Source of the DNA: Alphaproteobacteria bacterium
GTDB taxonomy: Bacteria > Pseudomonadota > Alphaproteobacteria > UBA2966
Assembly (NCBI GenBank): GCA_018654745.1
Contig: JABILA010000129.1
Coordinates: 1 to 64,000, forward strand
Reading direction: 5' to 3'
Length of the DNA: 64,000 nucleotides
This document shows positions 21,628-32,935 of the stretch, in pieces. Both the position numbers and the translations under genes were made by a program. The notes beneath the pieces are model-generated. The model saw only the letters and a list, made by a program, of their open reading frames with translations, was not told the DNA's origin and searched no databases. The first letter of the stretch is position 1. Each line of letters begins with the position of its first letter.

Positions 21628-22464
21628 ATGAATATCGAACAAATTTCACAAGCCCGTATATTTGACGGAACGCAAGGTGTTTACCGCCATAAAAGTGAGG
21701 CCACCGGCACGGATATGGAGTTTTCCGTCTTTGTACCTGAGCAGGCATCTACCGGTCCCCTGCCCGTGCTTTATTACCTGTCAGGCCTGACCTGCACCTG
21801 GGAGAACTTCACTGCCAAGGCGGGGGCCCAGCGCTATGCATCTGAACATGGAGTGATTATTGTGGCACCCGACACCAGCCCTCGTGGCGACGGCGTTCCG
21901 AATGACGATGGTTATGACTTTGGCCAGGGTGCCGGTTTCTATGTCAACGCAACGCAAGAACCATGGTCCACGCATTTCCAGATGTATGATTATGTTGTCC
22001 GTGAATTACCTGAGATCATTGCCAAAAACTTCCCGGTTGATACGGCTCGCTCTGGTATCTTTGGTCATTCCATGGGTGGCCACGGGGCTTTGACAATCGC
22101 CTTGAAAAATCCTGACATATTCAAATCCGTTTCCGCTTTCGCACCAATCGTTGCGCCTTCCCAGGTCCCCTGGGGTTACAAGGCGCTGGCTGGATATCTG
22201 GGACCGGATCAAAATACCTGGCTGGACTATGATGCCTGTGCGCTGATCGCGGCAAAGGGCTGGCAAGGCGATATTCTCATTGACCAGGGGCTGGCTGATA
22301 ATTTCCTGGCGGAACAACTAAGGCCGGAATTGTTTGAAGAAGCCTGCAAGGATGCTCAGGTTTCGCTGACTTTGCGCCAGCACAAAGGTTATGATCACAG
22401 CTACTATTTCATATCGACCTTTGTTGGCGATCACATCAAGTGGCACGCTGAACGACTGAAATAA
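21628..22464 (+). CDS. fghA: S-formylglutathione hydrolase
   Basis: 278 residues, esterase D family alpha/beta hydrolase. It hydrolyses S-formylglutathione to formate and glutathione in formaldehyde detoxification. SGLTCTWENF, the nucleophile S148 in FGHSMGGHGA and the catalytic His in HKGYDHSYYF are intact. The usual partner, glutathione-dependent formaldehyde dehydrogenase, is not in the window. The stop codon directly abuts that of the convergent MFS gene. Confidence 0.95.
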   Translation: MNIEQISQARIFDGTQGVYRHKSEATGTDMEFSVFVPEQASTGPLPVLYYLSGLTCTWENFTAKAGAQRYASEHGVIIVAPDTSPRGDGVPNDDGYDFGQGAGFYVNATQEPWSTHFQMYDYVVRELPEIIAKNFPVDTARSGIFGHSMGGHGALTIALKNPDIFKSVSAFAPIVAPSQVPWGYKALAGYLGPDQNTWLDYDACALIAAKGWQGDILIDQGLADNFLAEQLRPELFEEACKDAQVSLTLRQHKGYDHSYYFISTFVGDHIKWHAERLK

Positions 22465-23688
22465 TCAAGGCGTCTGCCGCTGGTTCGATAAAACCCTGAG
22501 GGCGATCGGCCCCAGAAAGACCGCGATACCAAGGGCTGCGAAAGCATAGCCCCAGGCGTCGGGGTTTGTCTCGCCGCCGCCAATATCCAGAACCAGGCCA
22601 AACATGATCGGGCCCAGGGCAGACCCTGTAAAACCGATTGTCGAGTGCATTGCCAGCGTTGCGCCGCGCTGCCCTTCACGGGCGGCCGCAACAGTTCCAG
22701 CGGTAATCGCGGCACTGTCGCCCGTAACTGTTGCGCCGTAGATCAGGAACAAAACCACGATCAGCCAGAAGGGCCAGCTGGAGGTGAAACCAATAATGCA
22801 GGCCAGTGCGGTTGAAGACCACATGACGATCGTAATAACCCGCTGTCGGCCCCAGCGGACAGCAGCTTCGTTGCCAGAAACACTGGCAGCCCAGCCGACC
22901 ATGGTCACGACAGCGGCAATACTCGCCACATCCCACCAGTCCGCGGTTGCAATCAATTGTTTATGACTGAAGGCCAGATACAGAACGATCCAGGCACGCA
23001 AGCCAAACAGCTCCAGATTATGGACCGTGTAGGCCAGAATAAATCCCATAGCCTCGCGATTGGCAAAGACAGGACGGAAGTCGAGAAAATGGGTTTCACT
23101 CTCCCCGCTAGCCGCACGTTCAGGCGGTCGCCGATCAAGGACACCCCACAAGATAATCCAGGATATGGCACTGCCAGCTGCTCCGGCCGCCACCGCCCAA
23201 TGCCAGTCGCTGACATCAAAAACCTGACTTGTAATGACATAGGACAAAGCTGCGCCCACACCAAAGCTGGCCGTATAGAAGGCGACAGAACGTGACTGGT
23301 TTGGACCTTCATAGCGATCAGTCAAAGCCTTGAGGCCGGGCATATAGGTTCCGGCAAGACCGAAACCGGTCAAGGCCCTGAAAAACATGGCCGTCCAGAA
23401 ACCATCTGCAAAAAAAACAAATCCAGCCACGGAAGCTGCAGTAAAGACTGTCGACCAGAGACAAACCTCGCGGGCATCGACCCGGTCCGTCAGGCCACTG
23501 AGAATGGGCGCGCCAACAACGTAACCAGCCAGATAGATACCTGAAACCCAGCCCACATCTGTTGCCGACAGCGACCACATATCCATGAACAGGGCTGCCA
23601 GTGTCGCGAAGCTGGCAAAACTTGCCATGCCAAAAATCTGGCCAACGCACAGGAATAAAACCAGGCGCACGGAATTCATGTCAAACAT
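22465..23688 (-). CDS. MFS transporter
   Basis: 407 residues with about 12 hydrophobic spans. The A-motif-like loop GLTDRVDAREVCLWS after the second span and ADGFWTAMFFRALTGFGLAGTY fit the major facilitator superfamily. The substrate cannot be inferred. The start is either ATG 23688 or the ATG three codons later. It follows lpdA by 33 bp on the same strand, and a long inverted repeat spans this gap and the first codons. Confidence 0.9.
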   Translation of the reverse strand: MFDMNSVRLVLFLCVGQIFGMASFASFATLAALFMDMWSLSATDVGWVSGIYLAGYVVGAPILSGLTDRVDAREVCLWSTVFTAASVAGFVFFADGFWTAMFFRALTGFGLAGTYMPGLKALTDRYEGPNQSRSVAFYTASFGVGAALSYVITSQVFDVSDWHWAVAAGAAGSAISWIILWGVLDRRPPERAASGESETHFLDFRPVFANREAMGFILAYTVHNLELFGLRAWIVLYLAFSHKQLIATADWWDVASIAAVVTMVGWAASVSGNEAAVRWGRQRVITIVMWSSTALACIIGFTSSWPFWLIVVLFLIYGATVTGDSAAITAGTVAAAREGQRGATLAMHSTIGFTGSALGPIMFGLVLDIGGGETNPDAWGYAFAALGIAVFLGPIALRVLSNQRQTP

Positions 23689-23715
23689 CCATCATGCTGG
23701 ATCGGATTGTTTGAC
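23680..23715. repeat. Nested inverted repeat over the MFS start
   Basis: Outer arms GTCAAACA (23680-23687) and TGTTTGAC (23708-23715) are perfect, and an inner stem ATCCA/TGGAT lies between them. The ATG of the MFS gene lies within the outer arm. No T run follows, so it is more like a translational or operator element than a terminator. Confidence 0.45.
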
Positions 23716-23721
23716 ATCATA

Positions 23722-25128
23722 TCAGGCGTGGATGGTTCCGCTTCCGATAGCCAGGGCAGCTTCTTTTGTTGTTTCAGACAAGGTCGGGTGACCGTGGCAA
23801 ATCCGTGCGATGTCTTCCGCAGAACCGCCAAAAGCCATAACCGCCGCAGCTTCGTGGATCATCTCTCCGGCATCTGCACCAATCATATGCACACCGAGAA
23901 CACGATCCGTCGTCTTGTCAGCAAGTATTTTAACAAAGCCTTCGCTGTCGCCATTGGCACGGGCGCGGCTGTTGGCGGAAAAACTGAACTTGCCTTTGGC
24001 AAATTCTACGCCGTCTTCCTTGAGCTGTTCTTCGCTCTTGCCAATGGAAGCCACCTCAGGTGCCGTATAGACAATCCCCGGCACCAGATTGTAATCCACA
24101 TGCCCCGCCTGTCCGGCCATACATTCAACCGCGGCGACACCATCTTCTTCTGCCTTGTGTGCCAGCATAGGTCCGGTAATCACATCACCAATGGCATAAA
24201 TGCCTGGCACGCTGCTTTGGAAAGCGTGATCAACTTCGATACATCCACGACCATCAAGCTTTACGCCCAGCTCCTCAAGACCAAGTCCCTTGCTGTAGGG
24301 TCGTCGGCCAATGGCAACCAGAACGACGTCCGCCTTGACGGTTTCCGCGTCACCACCTGCTGCGGGTTCAACGGTCATTGTCACATTGCTTTTGCCTGCT
24401 TTGGCAGAAGTCACCTTGTGACTGAGCCGGAAAGTCACGCCCTGTTTTTTCAAAGACCGTTGCAGTGTTTTGGCAAGCTCGGCATCCATGCCCGGCACCA
24501 GACGGTCGAGGAATTCAATAACCTCGACTTCGGCACCCAGACGACGCCAGACGGAGCCCAGTTCAAGACCGATGACACCGCCACCAATCACAACCATTTT
24601 CTTCGGCACTTTATTCAGGGCCAGGGCACCCGTTGAAGAAACGATACGCTGCTCATCAATATCAACACCAGGCAAAGGCGTGACTTCTGATCCTGTCGCA
24701 ATCAGAATTTTTCCCGCAGTCAGGGATTGTGTCTTTTTGCCGACTTTCACATCTACTTTGCCAGCCGCCGTAATCTTACCCTCGCCGACGATATAGGTGA
24801 CCTTGTTTTTCTTCAGGAGAAATTCGATACCGTTGCAAAAATCGCTGACGATTTTGTCTTTCCGACCCATCATGCCTTTGAGATCAAGCTTGACCCCGTC
24901 AACCGTTATACCATGATCACTGAGACCATGGGCGGTATGTTCGTAAAGCTCAGACGAATGCAACAGCGCCTTTGATGGAACGCAACCCACATTCAGACAG
25001 GTTCCACCCAGGGTGCCCCGCTTTTCCACACAGGCAACAGACATGCCCAATTGTGCTGCCCGGATTGCAGCGACATAGCCACCTGGGCCACCGCCGATGA
25101 TGACCAGATCGAAAGCGTTTTCACTCAT
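23722..25128 (-). CDS. lpdA: Dihydrolipoyl dehydrogenase (E3)
   Basis: 468 residues. It reoxidises dihydrolipoamide of the 2-oxoglutarate dehydrogenase complex with NAD+. The FAD motif GGGPGGYVAA is at the N-terminus, the redox disulfide is C44/C49 (GGTCLNVGCVPSK), the NAD-binding motif is VIGGGVIGLELGSVW, and the C-terminal His-Glu pair is in CHGHPTLSETTKEA. It is the last TCA gene of the mdh-sucCDAB-lpd run. Confidence 0.97.
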   Translation of the reverse strand: MSENAFDLVIIGGGPGGYVAAIRAAQLGMSVACVEKRGTLGGTCLNVGCVPSKALLHSSELYEHTAHGLSDHGITVDGVKLDLKGMMGRKDKIVSDFCNGIEFLLKKNKVTYIVGEGKITAAGKVDVKVGKKTQSLTAGKILIATGSEVTPLPGVDIDEQRIVSSTGALALNKVPKKMVVIGGGVIGLELGSVWRRLGAEVEVIEFLDRLVPGMDAELAKTLQRSLKKQGVTFRLSHKVTSAKAGKSNVTMTVEPAAGGDAETVKADVVLVAIGRRPYSKGLGLEELGVKLDGRGCIEVDHAFQSSVPGIYAIGDVITGPMLAHKAEEDGVAAVECMAGQAGHVDYNLVPGIVYTAPEVASIGKSEEQLKEDGVEFAKGKFSFSANSRARANGDSEGFVKILADKTTDRVLGVHMIGADAGEMIHEAAAVMAFGGSAEDIARICHGHPTLSETTKEAALAIGSGTIHA

Positions 25129-25179
25129 CTTATTAATTCCTGCTTATTAACTTGTTGCCTGGTAATTCGCCGAGGCGAA

Positions 25180-26409
25180 TTACAGATCAAGCATTATACG
25201 TTGGGGGTCTTCCAGGCATTCCTTGACGCGTACCAGGAATGTCACAGCTTCGCGTCCGTCAACGATCCGGTGGTCATACGACATGGCCAGATACATCATG
25301 GGACGAAGTTCAATATTGTTGCCAACCGCCATGGGCCGTTGCTGAATTTTATGCATACCCAAAATGCCGGATTGTGGCGGGTTGAGAATTGGTGTCGACA
25401 TCAATGAACCGTACACACCACCATTGGTAATGGTAAATGTGCCACCGTTCATTTCTTCCAGGGTCAATTTGCCGTCGCGTGCCTTGCGTCCCAGTTCGCT
25501 GATGTTTTTCTCAACATCCGCAAATCCAAGTTCGTCGGCATCACGCAATACAGGTACGACAAGTCCGTTGGGTGTGCCCACCGCAACGCCAATGTCGTAG
25601 TAATCCTTGTAGACGATATCATCACCTTCAATTTCGGCATTTACCGCTGGCAATTCCTGCAAGGCCAGAACACAGGCTTTGACAAAGAACGACATGAAAC
25701 CAAGACGCACACCGTGCTTTTTCTCGAAGGCATCGCGATAGGTCGCGCGAGCTGCCATGACCGCTGTCATGTCGACTTCATTAAACGTCGTCAACATGGC
25801 CGCAGTGTTCTGGGCTTCTTTCAGACGTTCAGCGATACGTTTACGCAAACGGGTCATGCGGACCCGTTCTTCGCGCTCGGATTTTGGACGCGGACCAGAT
25901 GGTGCCGCTGGTGCAGCCGCAACTGGTGCTGCAGCGCCGCCTGAGCTGAGGAAAGCCAGAACGTCGCCCTTCACCAACCGGCCATCCTTGCCGGTGCCGG
26001 TGATTTGTGAGGCATCCAGATTGTTTTCCTTAACAAGCTTCTCGACCGCAGGCGACAAAGGCATGCCGCCGGACGTAGCAGGCGCCTGTACAGCCGGTGC
26101 CGATGCGGGTGCAACGACGGGCGCGGCAACTTCAACAGGCGTTGGTGATGTTTTGGCCGCCGCACCTGCAGCACCTTCATTGATCGTGCCCAGCAATCCA
26201 CCAACGTCGATTGTATCTCCCTCAGCGGCAGATATTTCGACCAGCGCACCACCAGCCGGAGCCGGAACTTCGAGTGTCACCTTGTCGGTCTCGAGCTCGA
26301 CGATTGGCTCACCCTCGGTAATTGCTTCGCCGACAGCCTTGAACCACTTCCCGATTGTCGCTTCGGTAATTGATTCGCCGAGTACAGGTACTCTGATTTC
26401 GGTCGTCAT
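25180..26409 (-). CDS. sucB: 2-oxoglutarate dehydrogenase E2 (dihydrolipoyl succinyltransferase)
   Basis: 409 residues. A single lipoyl domain (residues 1-77) has lipoyl Lys43 in [11 protein letters not shown]. An Ala/Pro-rich linker, an E3-binding domain ([20 protein letters not shown]) and the catalytic domain with the active-site segment [11 protein letters not shown] near residue 380 follow. It transfers the succinyl group to CoA. It lies 14 bp after sucA. Confidence 0.97.
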   Translation of the reverse strand: MTTEIRVPVLGESITEATIGKWFKAVGEAITEGEPIVELETDKVTLEVPAPAGGALVEISAAEGDTIDVGGLLGTINEGAAGAAAKTSPTPVEVAAPVVAPASAPAVQAPATSGGMPLSPAVEKLVKENNLDASQITGTGKDGRLVKGDVLAFLSSGGAAAPVAAAPAAPSGPRPKSEREERVRMTRLRKRIAERLKEAQNTAAMLTTFNEVDMTAVMAARATYRDAFEKKHGVRLGFMSFFVKACVLALQELPAVNAEIEGDDIVYKDYYDIGVAVGTPNGLVVPVLRDADELGFADVEKNISELGRKARDGKLTLEEMNGGTFTITNGGVYGSLMSTPILNPPQSGILGMHKIQQRPMAVGNNIELRPMMYLAMSYDHRIVDGREAVTFLVRVKECLEDPQRIMLDL

Positions 26410-26423
26410 GGATAATAATCCCT

Positions 26424-29267
26424 CTACAGCGTCAATGCTTCGTCGATAAGCCTGGCTTGATATTTTTGATGGAGTTTCATGGAACCGGGAGCAGGTGCTG
26501 CCATTTCGATACAGCCTGCGTAGGTCAATTCGGTTTGTTTACGTTTCATGGTTTTGAGCGTCGCCAGGATGCGCGGCTGGACAAAGAACCAGGCCCCCAT
26601 ATTGTGAGGCTCTTCCTGACACCAGATAACCTCCGCATTCGGGAAACGCGACAGTTCTTTTGTCAAAGCCTTCTGCGGGAACGGATAAAGCTGCTCCATG
26701 CGCAAGATCTGAATATCCTTGATCCCCCGGTCTTCACGTTCCTGGAACAGGTCGTAATAAACCTTGCCCGAACAAAGCACGACACGCTTTATCTTTTTAT
26801 CGGCGACCAGGTTTTTGCCATCATCCCACAAAATCCGGTGGAAAGATCCCTTGCCCGTAAATTCGTCCGCATGCGAGACCACAAGTTTGTGACGCAACAA
26901 GGATTTGGGTGACATCATGATCAGGGGTTTACGGAAATCCCGATGCATTTGACGGCGCAGAATATGAAAGTAGTTGGCTGGAGTTGTCGGCTGGCCCACT
27001 TGAAGATTATCTTCGGCACAGAGCTGCAAATAACGCTCGAGACGGGCTGAGGAATGCTCGGGGCCCTGACCTTCCTGACCGTGTGGCAGCAGCATGACAA
27101 GTCCCGACATGCGTAGCCATTTTGATTCGCCCGGACTGAGGAACTGGTCAATGATAACCTGCGCACCATTGGCAAAATCACCGAACTGCGCTTCCCACAA
27201 AACCAGCGCATTTGGTTCCGCCAGGGAATAACCATATTCAAAGCCCAGGACCGCTGCTTCCGACAACATGGAATCGATCACTTCGTAATTGGCCTGGCCT
27301 TTTTTGATATGATTAAGCGGCGAGTGTCGGCTTTCAGTTGCCTGGTCCACCCAGACAGAATGGCGATGTGAAAATGTGCCACGACCGGAATCCTGACCGG
27401 ACAAACGCACGGGATAGCCTTCGCTCAGCAATGTTCCGAACGCCAGGGCTTCGCCCGTTGCCCAGTCGAGAGCTTCACCGGCCGCAACCATTTTCTCCTT
27501 GGCATCAATCAAACGCTTCAAGGTGCGGTGAATGTTGAAGTCTTCCGGAATTTTGGTCAGCGCTTCACCGACCAGTTGCAATTCCTTTTTGCTGACACCG
27601 GTAATACCGCGCCGGTCATCACCATGGGCACGCCGAAAATGAGACCAACGGCCTTCCAGCCAGTCAGCCCGATTAGGCTTGTAGGTCTTGGCGTGGTCAA
27701 ATTCAGCTTGCAGTTCGTTTTGATAGTCCGTGACCATGCCCTCGGTATCGGCCTGGGTCATTTCGCCTTCTTCAACCAGCTTGCGTGCGTATATCTGACG
27801 GGCTGTCGGATGCTGGGCGATCTTGCGGTACATGATCGGCTGCGTAAACGCTGGCTCGTCCGCTTCATTGTGACCGTGACGACGATAGCAAAACATATCA
27901 ATGACGATATCTTCGCCAAATTCCTGCTGAAAATCTGCGGCGATGCGTGAAACATGAACAACGGCTTCAGGATCATCACCGTTCACGTGTAAGATGGGCG
28001 ATTGCACCATCTTGGCCACATCCGAAGGATAGGGAGACGAGCGTGAATAGCTGGGTGCGGTCGTAAAGCCGATCTGGTTGTTCACGATGACATGGATGGT
28101 GCCGCCAGTCTGATAACCTTTCAGCTGCGACATACCCAATGTTTCCGCGACAAGGCCCTGACCCGCAAAGGCGGCATCGCCATGCATCAGGATCGAGGTC
28201 ACGCGGCGACGTTCGGTATCACCGCGTTGTGCCTGCTTGGCGCGGGTTTTGCCGATGACAACCGGATCAACTGCTTCCAGGTGAGACGGATTGGCAGCCA
28301 GTGACAGGTGAATATCGATTTCGTCAATTGTCCGGTCGGTGGAAACACCAAGGTGATATTTTACGTCACCTGATCCTTCGACATCGTCCGGTTTGGCAGA
28401 CACCCCTTCGAATTCCGAAAATAAGGCGGAATAAGGTTTACGCATGATGTTGGCGAGAACATTCAGACGCCCCCGGTGGGGCATGCCGATACCGATTTCC
28501 TCAACAGAGTGCAAAGTCGCACGCTTGATCAACGCTTCAAGCAAAGGGATCAGTGTCTCGCCACCGTCAACGCCAAAGCGTTTGGTGCCCGGATATTTCA
28601 GGTGCAAAAAGCGTTCAAAACCCTCGGATTTTGTCAACTGATGCAGGATCTTGCGCTTTCCTTCGGAGGTGAATTGCGGCGCAAAAGCCTTACCTTCAAT
28701 GCGTTGTTGAATCCAGGATTTTTGTTCCGGCGACTGGATGTGCATGAACTCATAGCCAATGGACCCGCAATAGGTCCGCCGGCAAACACTCAATATTTCG
28801 CGTACTGTCGCTGTTTCCAGGCCGAGCACGTTATCAATAAAGATTTCCCGATCCATATCAGCTTCTTCAAAGCCATAGGATCTGGGATCAAGTTCAGCGT
28901 GGTAGTCCCGTTTTTCAAGCTGCAGCGGGTCCAACTTTGCGATCAGATGTCCGCGCACGCGGTGCACCCGGATCATCATCAGGGCACGGATCGAATCCAG
29001 GATTGCCCCGCGGTGATCCGTCGCCGTTGATGGTGTTGCGGCTGCGGGTTTTTCGCCGTCTTCATCTTCATAATCGAAATGACGGCCCCAGCTGGGACCG
29101 TCTACTTCACGCGCAACTTCGACAACGTCGTCACCGAGTTGTGAAAAAAACCGCGCCCATTCGATATCTACTGACTGCGGGTCTGCAAGGTAGTTATTGT
29201 AAAGCCGACCAATAAATTCACTATTGGAACCGTAGAGAAAAGTAGTCTTGTCCAGCTCACTCGCCAT
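26424..29267 (-). CDS. sucA: 2-oxoglutarate dehydrogenase E1
   Basis: 947 residues from the ATG ([15 protein letters not shown]) preceded by GGTGA; an upstream in-frame start at 29303 would add 12 hydrophobic residues of poor fit. It decarboxylates 2-oxoglutarate with thiamine diphosphate. [14 protein letters not shown], the ThDP-binding region [16 protein letters not shown] and VNNQIGFTT are conserved, and the N-terminal E2-binding segment [20 protein letters not shown] is present. Confidence 0.97.
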   Translation of the reverse strand: MASELDKTTFLYGSNSEFIGRLYNNYLADPQSVDIEWARFFSQLGDDVVEVAREVDGPSWGRHFDYEDEDGEKPAAATPSTATDHRGAILDSIRALMMIRVHRVRGHLIAKLDPLQLEKRDYHAELDPRSYGFEEADMDREIFIDNVLGLETATVREILSVCRRTYCGSIGYEFMHIQSPEQKSWIQQRIEGKAFAPQFTSEGKRKILHQLTKSEGFERFLHLKYPGTKRFGVDGGETLIPLLEALIKRATLHSVEEIGIGMPHRGRLNVLANIMRKPYSALFSEFEGVSAKPDDVEGSGDVKYHLGVSTDRTIDEIDIHLSLAANPSHLEAVDPVVIGKTRAKQAQRGDTERRRVTSILMHGDAAFAGQGLVAETLGMSQLKGYQTGGTIHVIVNNQIGFTTAPSYSRSSPYPSDVAKMVQSPILHVNGDDPEAVVHVSRIAADFQQEFGEDIVIDMFCYRRHGHNEADEPAFTQPIMYRKIAQHPTARQIYARKLVEEGEMTQADTEGMVTDYQNELQAEFDHAKTYKPNRADWLEGRWSHFRRAHGDDRRGITGVSKKELQLVGEALTKIPEDFNIHRTLKRLIDAKEKMVAAGEALDWATGEALAFGTLLSEGYPVRLSGQDSGRGTFSHRHSVWVDQATESRHSPLNHIKKGQANYEVIDSMLSEAAVLGFEYGYSLAEPNALVLWEAQFGDFANGAQVIIDQFLSPGESKWLRMSGLVMLLPHGQEGQGPEHSSARLERYLQLCAEDNLQVGQPTTPANYFHILRRQMHRDFRKPLIMMSPKSLLRHKLVVSHADEFTGKGSFHRILWDDGKNLVADKKIKRVVLCSGKVYYDLFQEREDRGIKDIQILRMEQLYPFPQKALTKELSRFPNAEVIWCQEEPHNMGAWFFVQPRILATLKTMKRKQTELTYAGCIEMAAPAPGSMKLHQKYQARLIDEALTL

Positions 29268-29339
29268 GGTTTCACCTGCAGTTAGCAGGGGGAGCAGCAA
29301 CAACGATTAGTTGTCGCACCCCCTGCCAGTAAAAACGAC

Positions 29340-30218
29340 CTACATATTATCGAGTACGTTCTTCAGCGTAACGCCCAAAGCTGCTGGCGAATCGGAAACA
29401 GTGATCCCAGCTGACTTCATGGCCTCGATTTTGTCTTCTGCGCCGCCCTTGCCACCGGAAATGATGGCACCTGCATGGCCCATGCGACGACCCGGAGGTG
29501 CCGTACGTCCGGCGATGAAGCCGACAACAGGTTTCTTGACAGCGTGCGATTTCAGGAAATCGGCAGCTTCTTCTTCCGCACTGCCGCCAATTTCACCAAT
29601 CATCACAATTGATTGTGTTTCATCGTCGCCGAGGAACAAGTCGAGGCAATCAATAAAGTTGGTGCCGTTAACCGGATCGCCGCCAATACCGATACATGTC
29701 GACTGACCAAGACCCACGGCAGTGGTTTGTGCCACGGCTTCATAAGTCAGGGTGCCTGAGCGTGATACGATTCCAACGCTGCCTCTTTGGTGAATGTGGC
29801 CTGGCATAATGCCGATCTTGCATTCGTCCGGTGTAATCACACCAGGGCAGTTTGGCCCGATCAAACGGGTTTTGCTGCCTTCCAGGGCACGACGGACCCG
29901 GACCATGTCCAGAACCGGAATACCTTCTGTGATACAAACCGCCAATTCAACACCGGCATCAATGGCTTCCAGAATGGCGTCTGCTGCGAAGGGTGGCGGC
30001 ACATAAATTACACTGGCATTGGCGCCCGTGGTGTCCACAGCTTCTGCAACCGTGTCGTAAACCGGCAAATCAAGATGTTTCGTGCCACCTTTACCAGGTG
30101 TCACGCCACCAACCATTTTGGTGCCATAAGCGATGGCTTGCTCAGAGTGGAATGTGCCTTGTGCGCCAGTAAAACCCTGACAGATAACTTTTGTTTCTTT
30201 ATTGACCAGAACAGACAT
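29340..30218 (-). CDS. sucD: Succinyl-CoA synthetase alpha subunit
   Basis: 292 residues. CoA-binding Rossmann domain with [16 protein letters not shown], and the phosphohistidine segment [21 protein letters not shown] near residue 245. It forms succinate and a nucleoside triphosphate with SucC. The start overlaps the sucC stop codon, giving translational coupling. Confidence 0.97.
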   Translation of the reverse strand: MSVLVNKETKVICQGFTGAQGTFHSEQAIAYGTKMVGGVTPGKGGTKHLDLPVYDTVAEAVDTTGANASVIYVPPPFAADAILEAIDAGVELAVCITEGIPVLDMVRVRRALEGSKTRLIGPNCPGVITPDECKIGIMPGHIHQRGSVGIVSRSGTLTYEAVAQTTAVGLGQSTCIGIGGDPVNGTNFIDCLDLFLGDDETQSIVMIGEIGGSAEEEAADFLKSHAVKKPVVGFIAGRTAPPGRRMGHAGAIISGGKGGAEDKIEAMKSAGITVSDSPAALGVTLKNVLDNM

Positions 30219-31387
30219 TACGCTGCCTCCTTCACTGCTTTGACGACTTTTTCAGCAGCGTCGTCGAGATCGTCAGCCGAAATAATCGGCAAGCCTGAAT
30301 CGGCCATAATCTGTTTACCAAGCTCTACGTTGGTGCCCGCCAGGCGAACAACCAACGGCACGTGCAAGCTGACTTCGCGGGCAGCCGCAACAACACCATC
30401 TGCGATGACATCACAGCGCATGATGCCGCCAAAGATATTCACCAGAATGCCTTCTACATTGGGATCGGAAAGAATGATCTTGAAAGCTTCGGTTACACGT
30501 TCCTTGGTGGCCCCGCCACCAACATCCAGGAAGTTGGCCGGATCGCCGCCATGTAATTTGATGATATCCATTGTGGACATAGCCAGACCAGCGCCGTTGA
30601 CCATGCAGCCAATGCTGCCATCCAGCTTGATGTAATTGAGGTCATGCTTGGCAGCTTCAAGTTCCGCCGGATCTTCTTCGTCTTCGTCGCGCAGTTCTTC
30701 GATATCCTTGTGACGATACAAAGCGTTATCATCAAAGTTTACCTTGGCGTCCAGAGCCATGACCTGGTCGTCTGCGGTAACAACCAGCGGGTTAATTTCA
30801 ACCATGCTGGCGTCTGTTTCGTTAAAGGCTTTGTAGAGGGCCATAATCAGTTTTACAGCTGAGCCGACTTGCTTGCCCTTCAGTCCCAGACCAAAGGCCA
30901 GTTTACGTGCATGAAACGCTTGCATGCCTGTAGCTGGATCAATGGACTGCATGATGATTTTTTCAGGCGTGTTGGCAGCAACAACTTCAATTTCCATACC
31001 GCCTTCGGTCGAGGCCATAACCGTCACCTGGTTTGTGGCGCGATCCACCAACATGCCAAGATACAGTTCACGTGCAATGTCACAGCCGTCTTCAATATAG
31101 ACACGCTTGACTTCCTTGCCTTCCGGGCCGGTCTGGTGCGTTACCAGGGTCATGCCGAGGATTTCACCCGCCATCTTTTCCACGTCTTCCATGGATTTTA
31201 CGACCTTGACGCCACCGCCAAGTCCGCGACCACCAGCATGGATTTGCGCTTTGACAACCCAGATCGGGCCACCCAGTTCCTTCGCGGCTGCAACAGCTTC
31301 GTCGGTTGTGTACGCAACACCGCCCTTGGGCACCGCTACGCCATACTTCGCCAGCAAGCTCTTGGCCTGATACTCATGAATATTCAT
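30218..31387 (-). CDS. sucC: Succinyl-CoA synthetase beta subunit
   Basis: 389 residues from [17 protein letters not shown], the conserved N-terminus; the upstream extension from 31435 lacks family similarity. It is an ATP-grasp subunit with [18 protein letters not shown] and the C-terminal [12 protein letters not shown]. It is the first gene of the suc run after mdh; the 221-bp gap to mdh probably contains a promoter, as the run encodes abundant enzymes. Confidence 0.97.
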   Translation of the reverse strand: MNIHEYQAKSLLAKYGVAVPKGGVAYTTDEAVAAAKELGGPIWVVKAQIHAGGRGLGGGVKVVKSMEDVEKMAGEILGMTLVTHQTGPEGKEVKRVYIEDGCDIARELYLGMLVDRATNQVTVMASTEGGMEIEVVAANTPEKIIMQSIDPATGMQAFHARKLAFGLGLKGKQVGSAVKLIMALYKAFNETDASMVEINPLVVTADDQVMALDAKVNFDDNALYRHKDIEELRDEDEEDPAELEAAKHDLNYIKLDGSIGCMVNGAGLAMSTMDIIKLHGGDPANFLDVGGGATKERVTEAFKIILSDPNVEGILVNIFGGIMRCDVIADGVVAAAREVSLHVPLVVRLAGTNVELGKQIMADSGLPIISADDLDDAAEKVVKAVKEAA

Positions 31388-31608
31388 TGGTTTATTTCCG
31401 GACCTCCGGTCCTCGTCCTCAAAAATGATTTTCAATCAAAAGATCATCAAACATCTTGTCGCGCAGACAAATGCATCAGCCGCAAACAAACCACCCAAAC
31501 GGTCGCAAACACACGGTTTTTATGGTTGATAATCAAATATGTAGCGATTGCGGAAAAAGTCTAGCACTGCCAAACCCTTCCGCAACCCCACATTATGCAA
31601 AATACAGT

Positions 31609-32667
<1,059 letters not shown>

Positions 32668-32670
32668 TTA

Positions 32671-32710
32671 ATCGCCGGCGATTTGCCGGTGCCGCGTACC
32701 ATGTACGCGG
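32671..32710 (-). promoter_or_regulatory. Two tandem hairpins in the mdh leader
   Basis: Perfect inverted repeat CCGCGTAC-CAT-GTACGCGG (32692-32710) followed, in the mdh direction, by CCGGC-AAATC-GCCGG. Both lie about 35-70 bp upstream of the mdh ATG, in the divergent mdh-htpG space. They could be an operator or an mRNA 5' structure. Confidence 0.45.
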
Positions 32711-32935
32711 AAGAAAAACAGGACAGGAGGTAAGTACCGCCAAACAAAGTATCTCGCAAGTGCGAAATGGCGGTTTCCAGCCAGATTTGAAGTGTTCTGA
32801 ACATGTCGGGGCCTGAAGTATGTTCAAAGCCTGGAAATTTAACCCCGCCAGCATTGATATTTCGTCCCGAACTGACTACATCGGCGGTCAGGACCTTAAT
32901 GAACACGCGTATCAAACGGAACGGACGACCGGAAC

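Noticed and set aside
23707-24636. Plus-strand open frame of 309 codons opposite lpdA
   Set aside because: Antisense to a clearly conserved enzyme, Cys/His-rich nonsense composition, no ribosome-binding site of note.
29787-30635. Plus-strand open frame of 282 codons over sucD/sucC
   Set aside because: Mirror of two conserved genes with low-complexity composition; not credible as a protein.
32720-32935. Heat-shock (sigma-32) promoter for htpG
   Set aside because: CTTGAA-like and -10-like pieces occur but not with acceptable spacing and sequence together.
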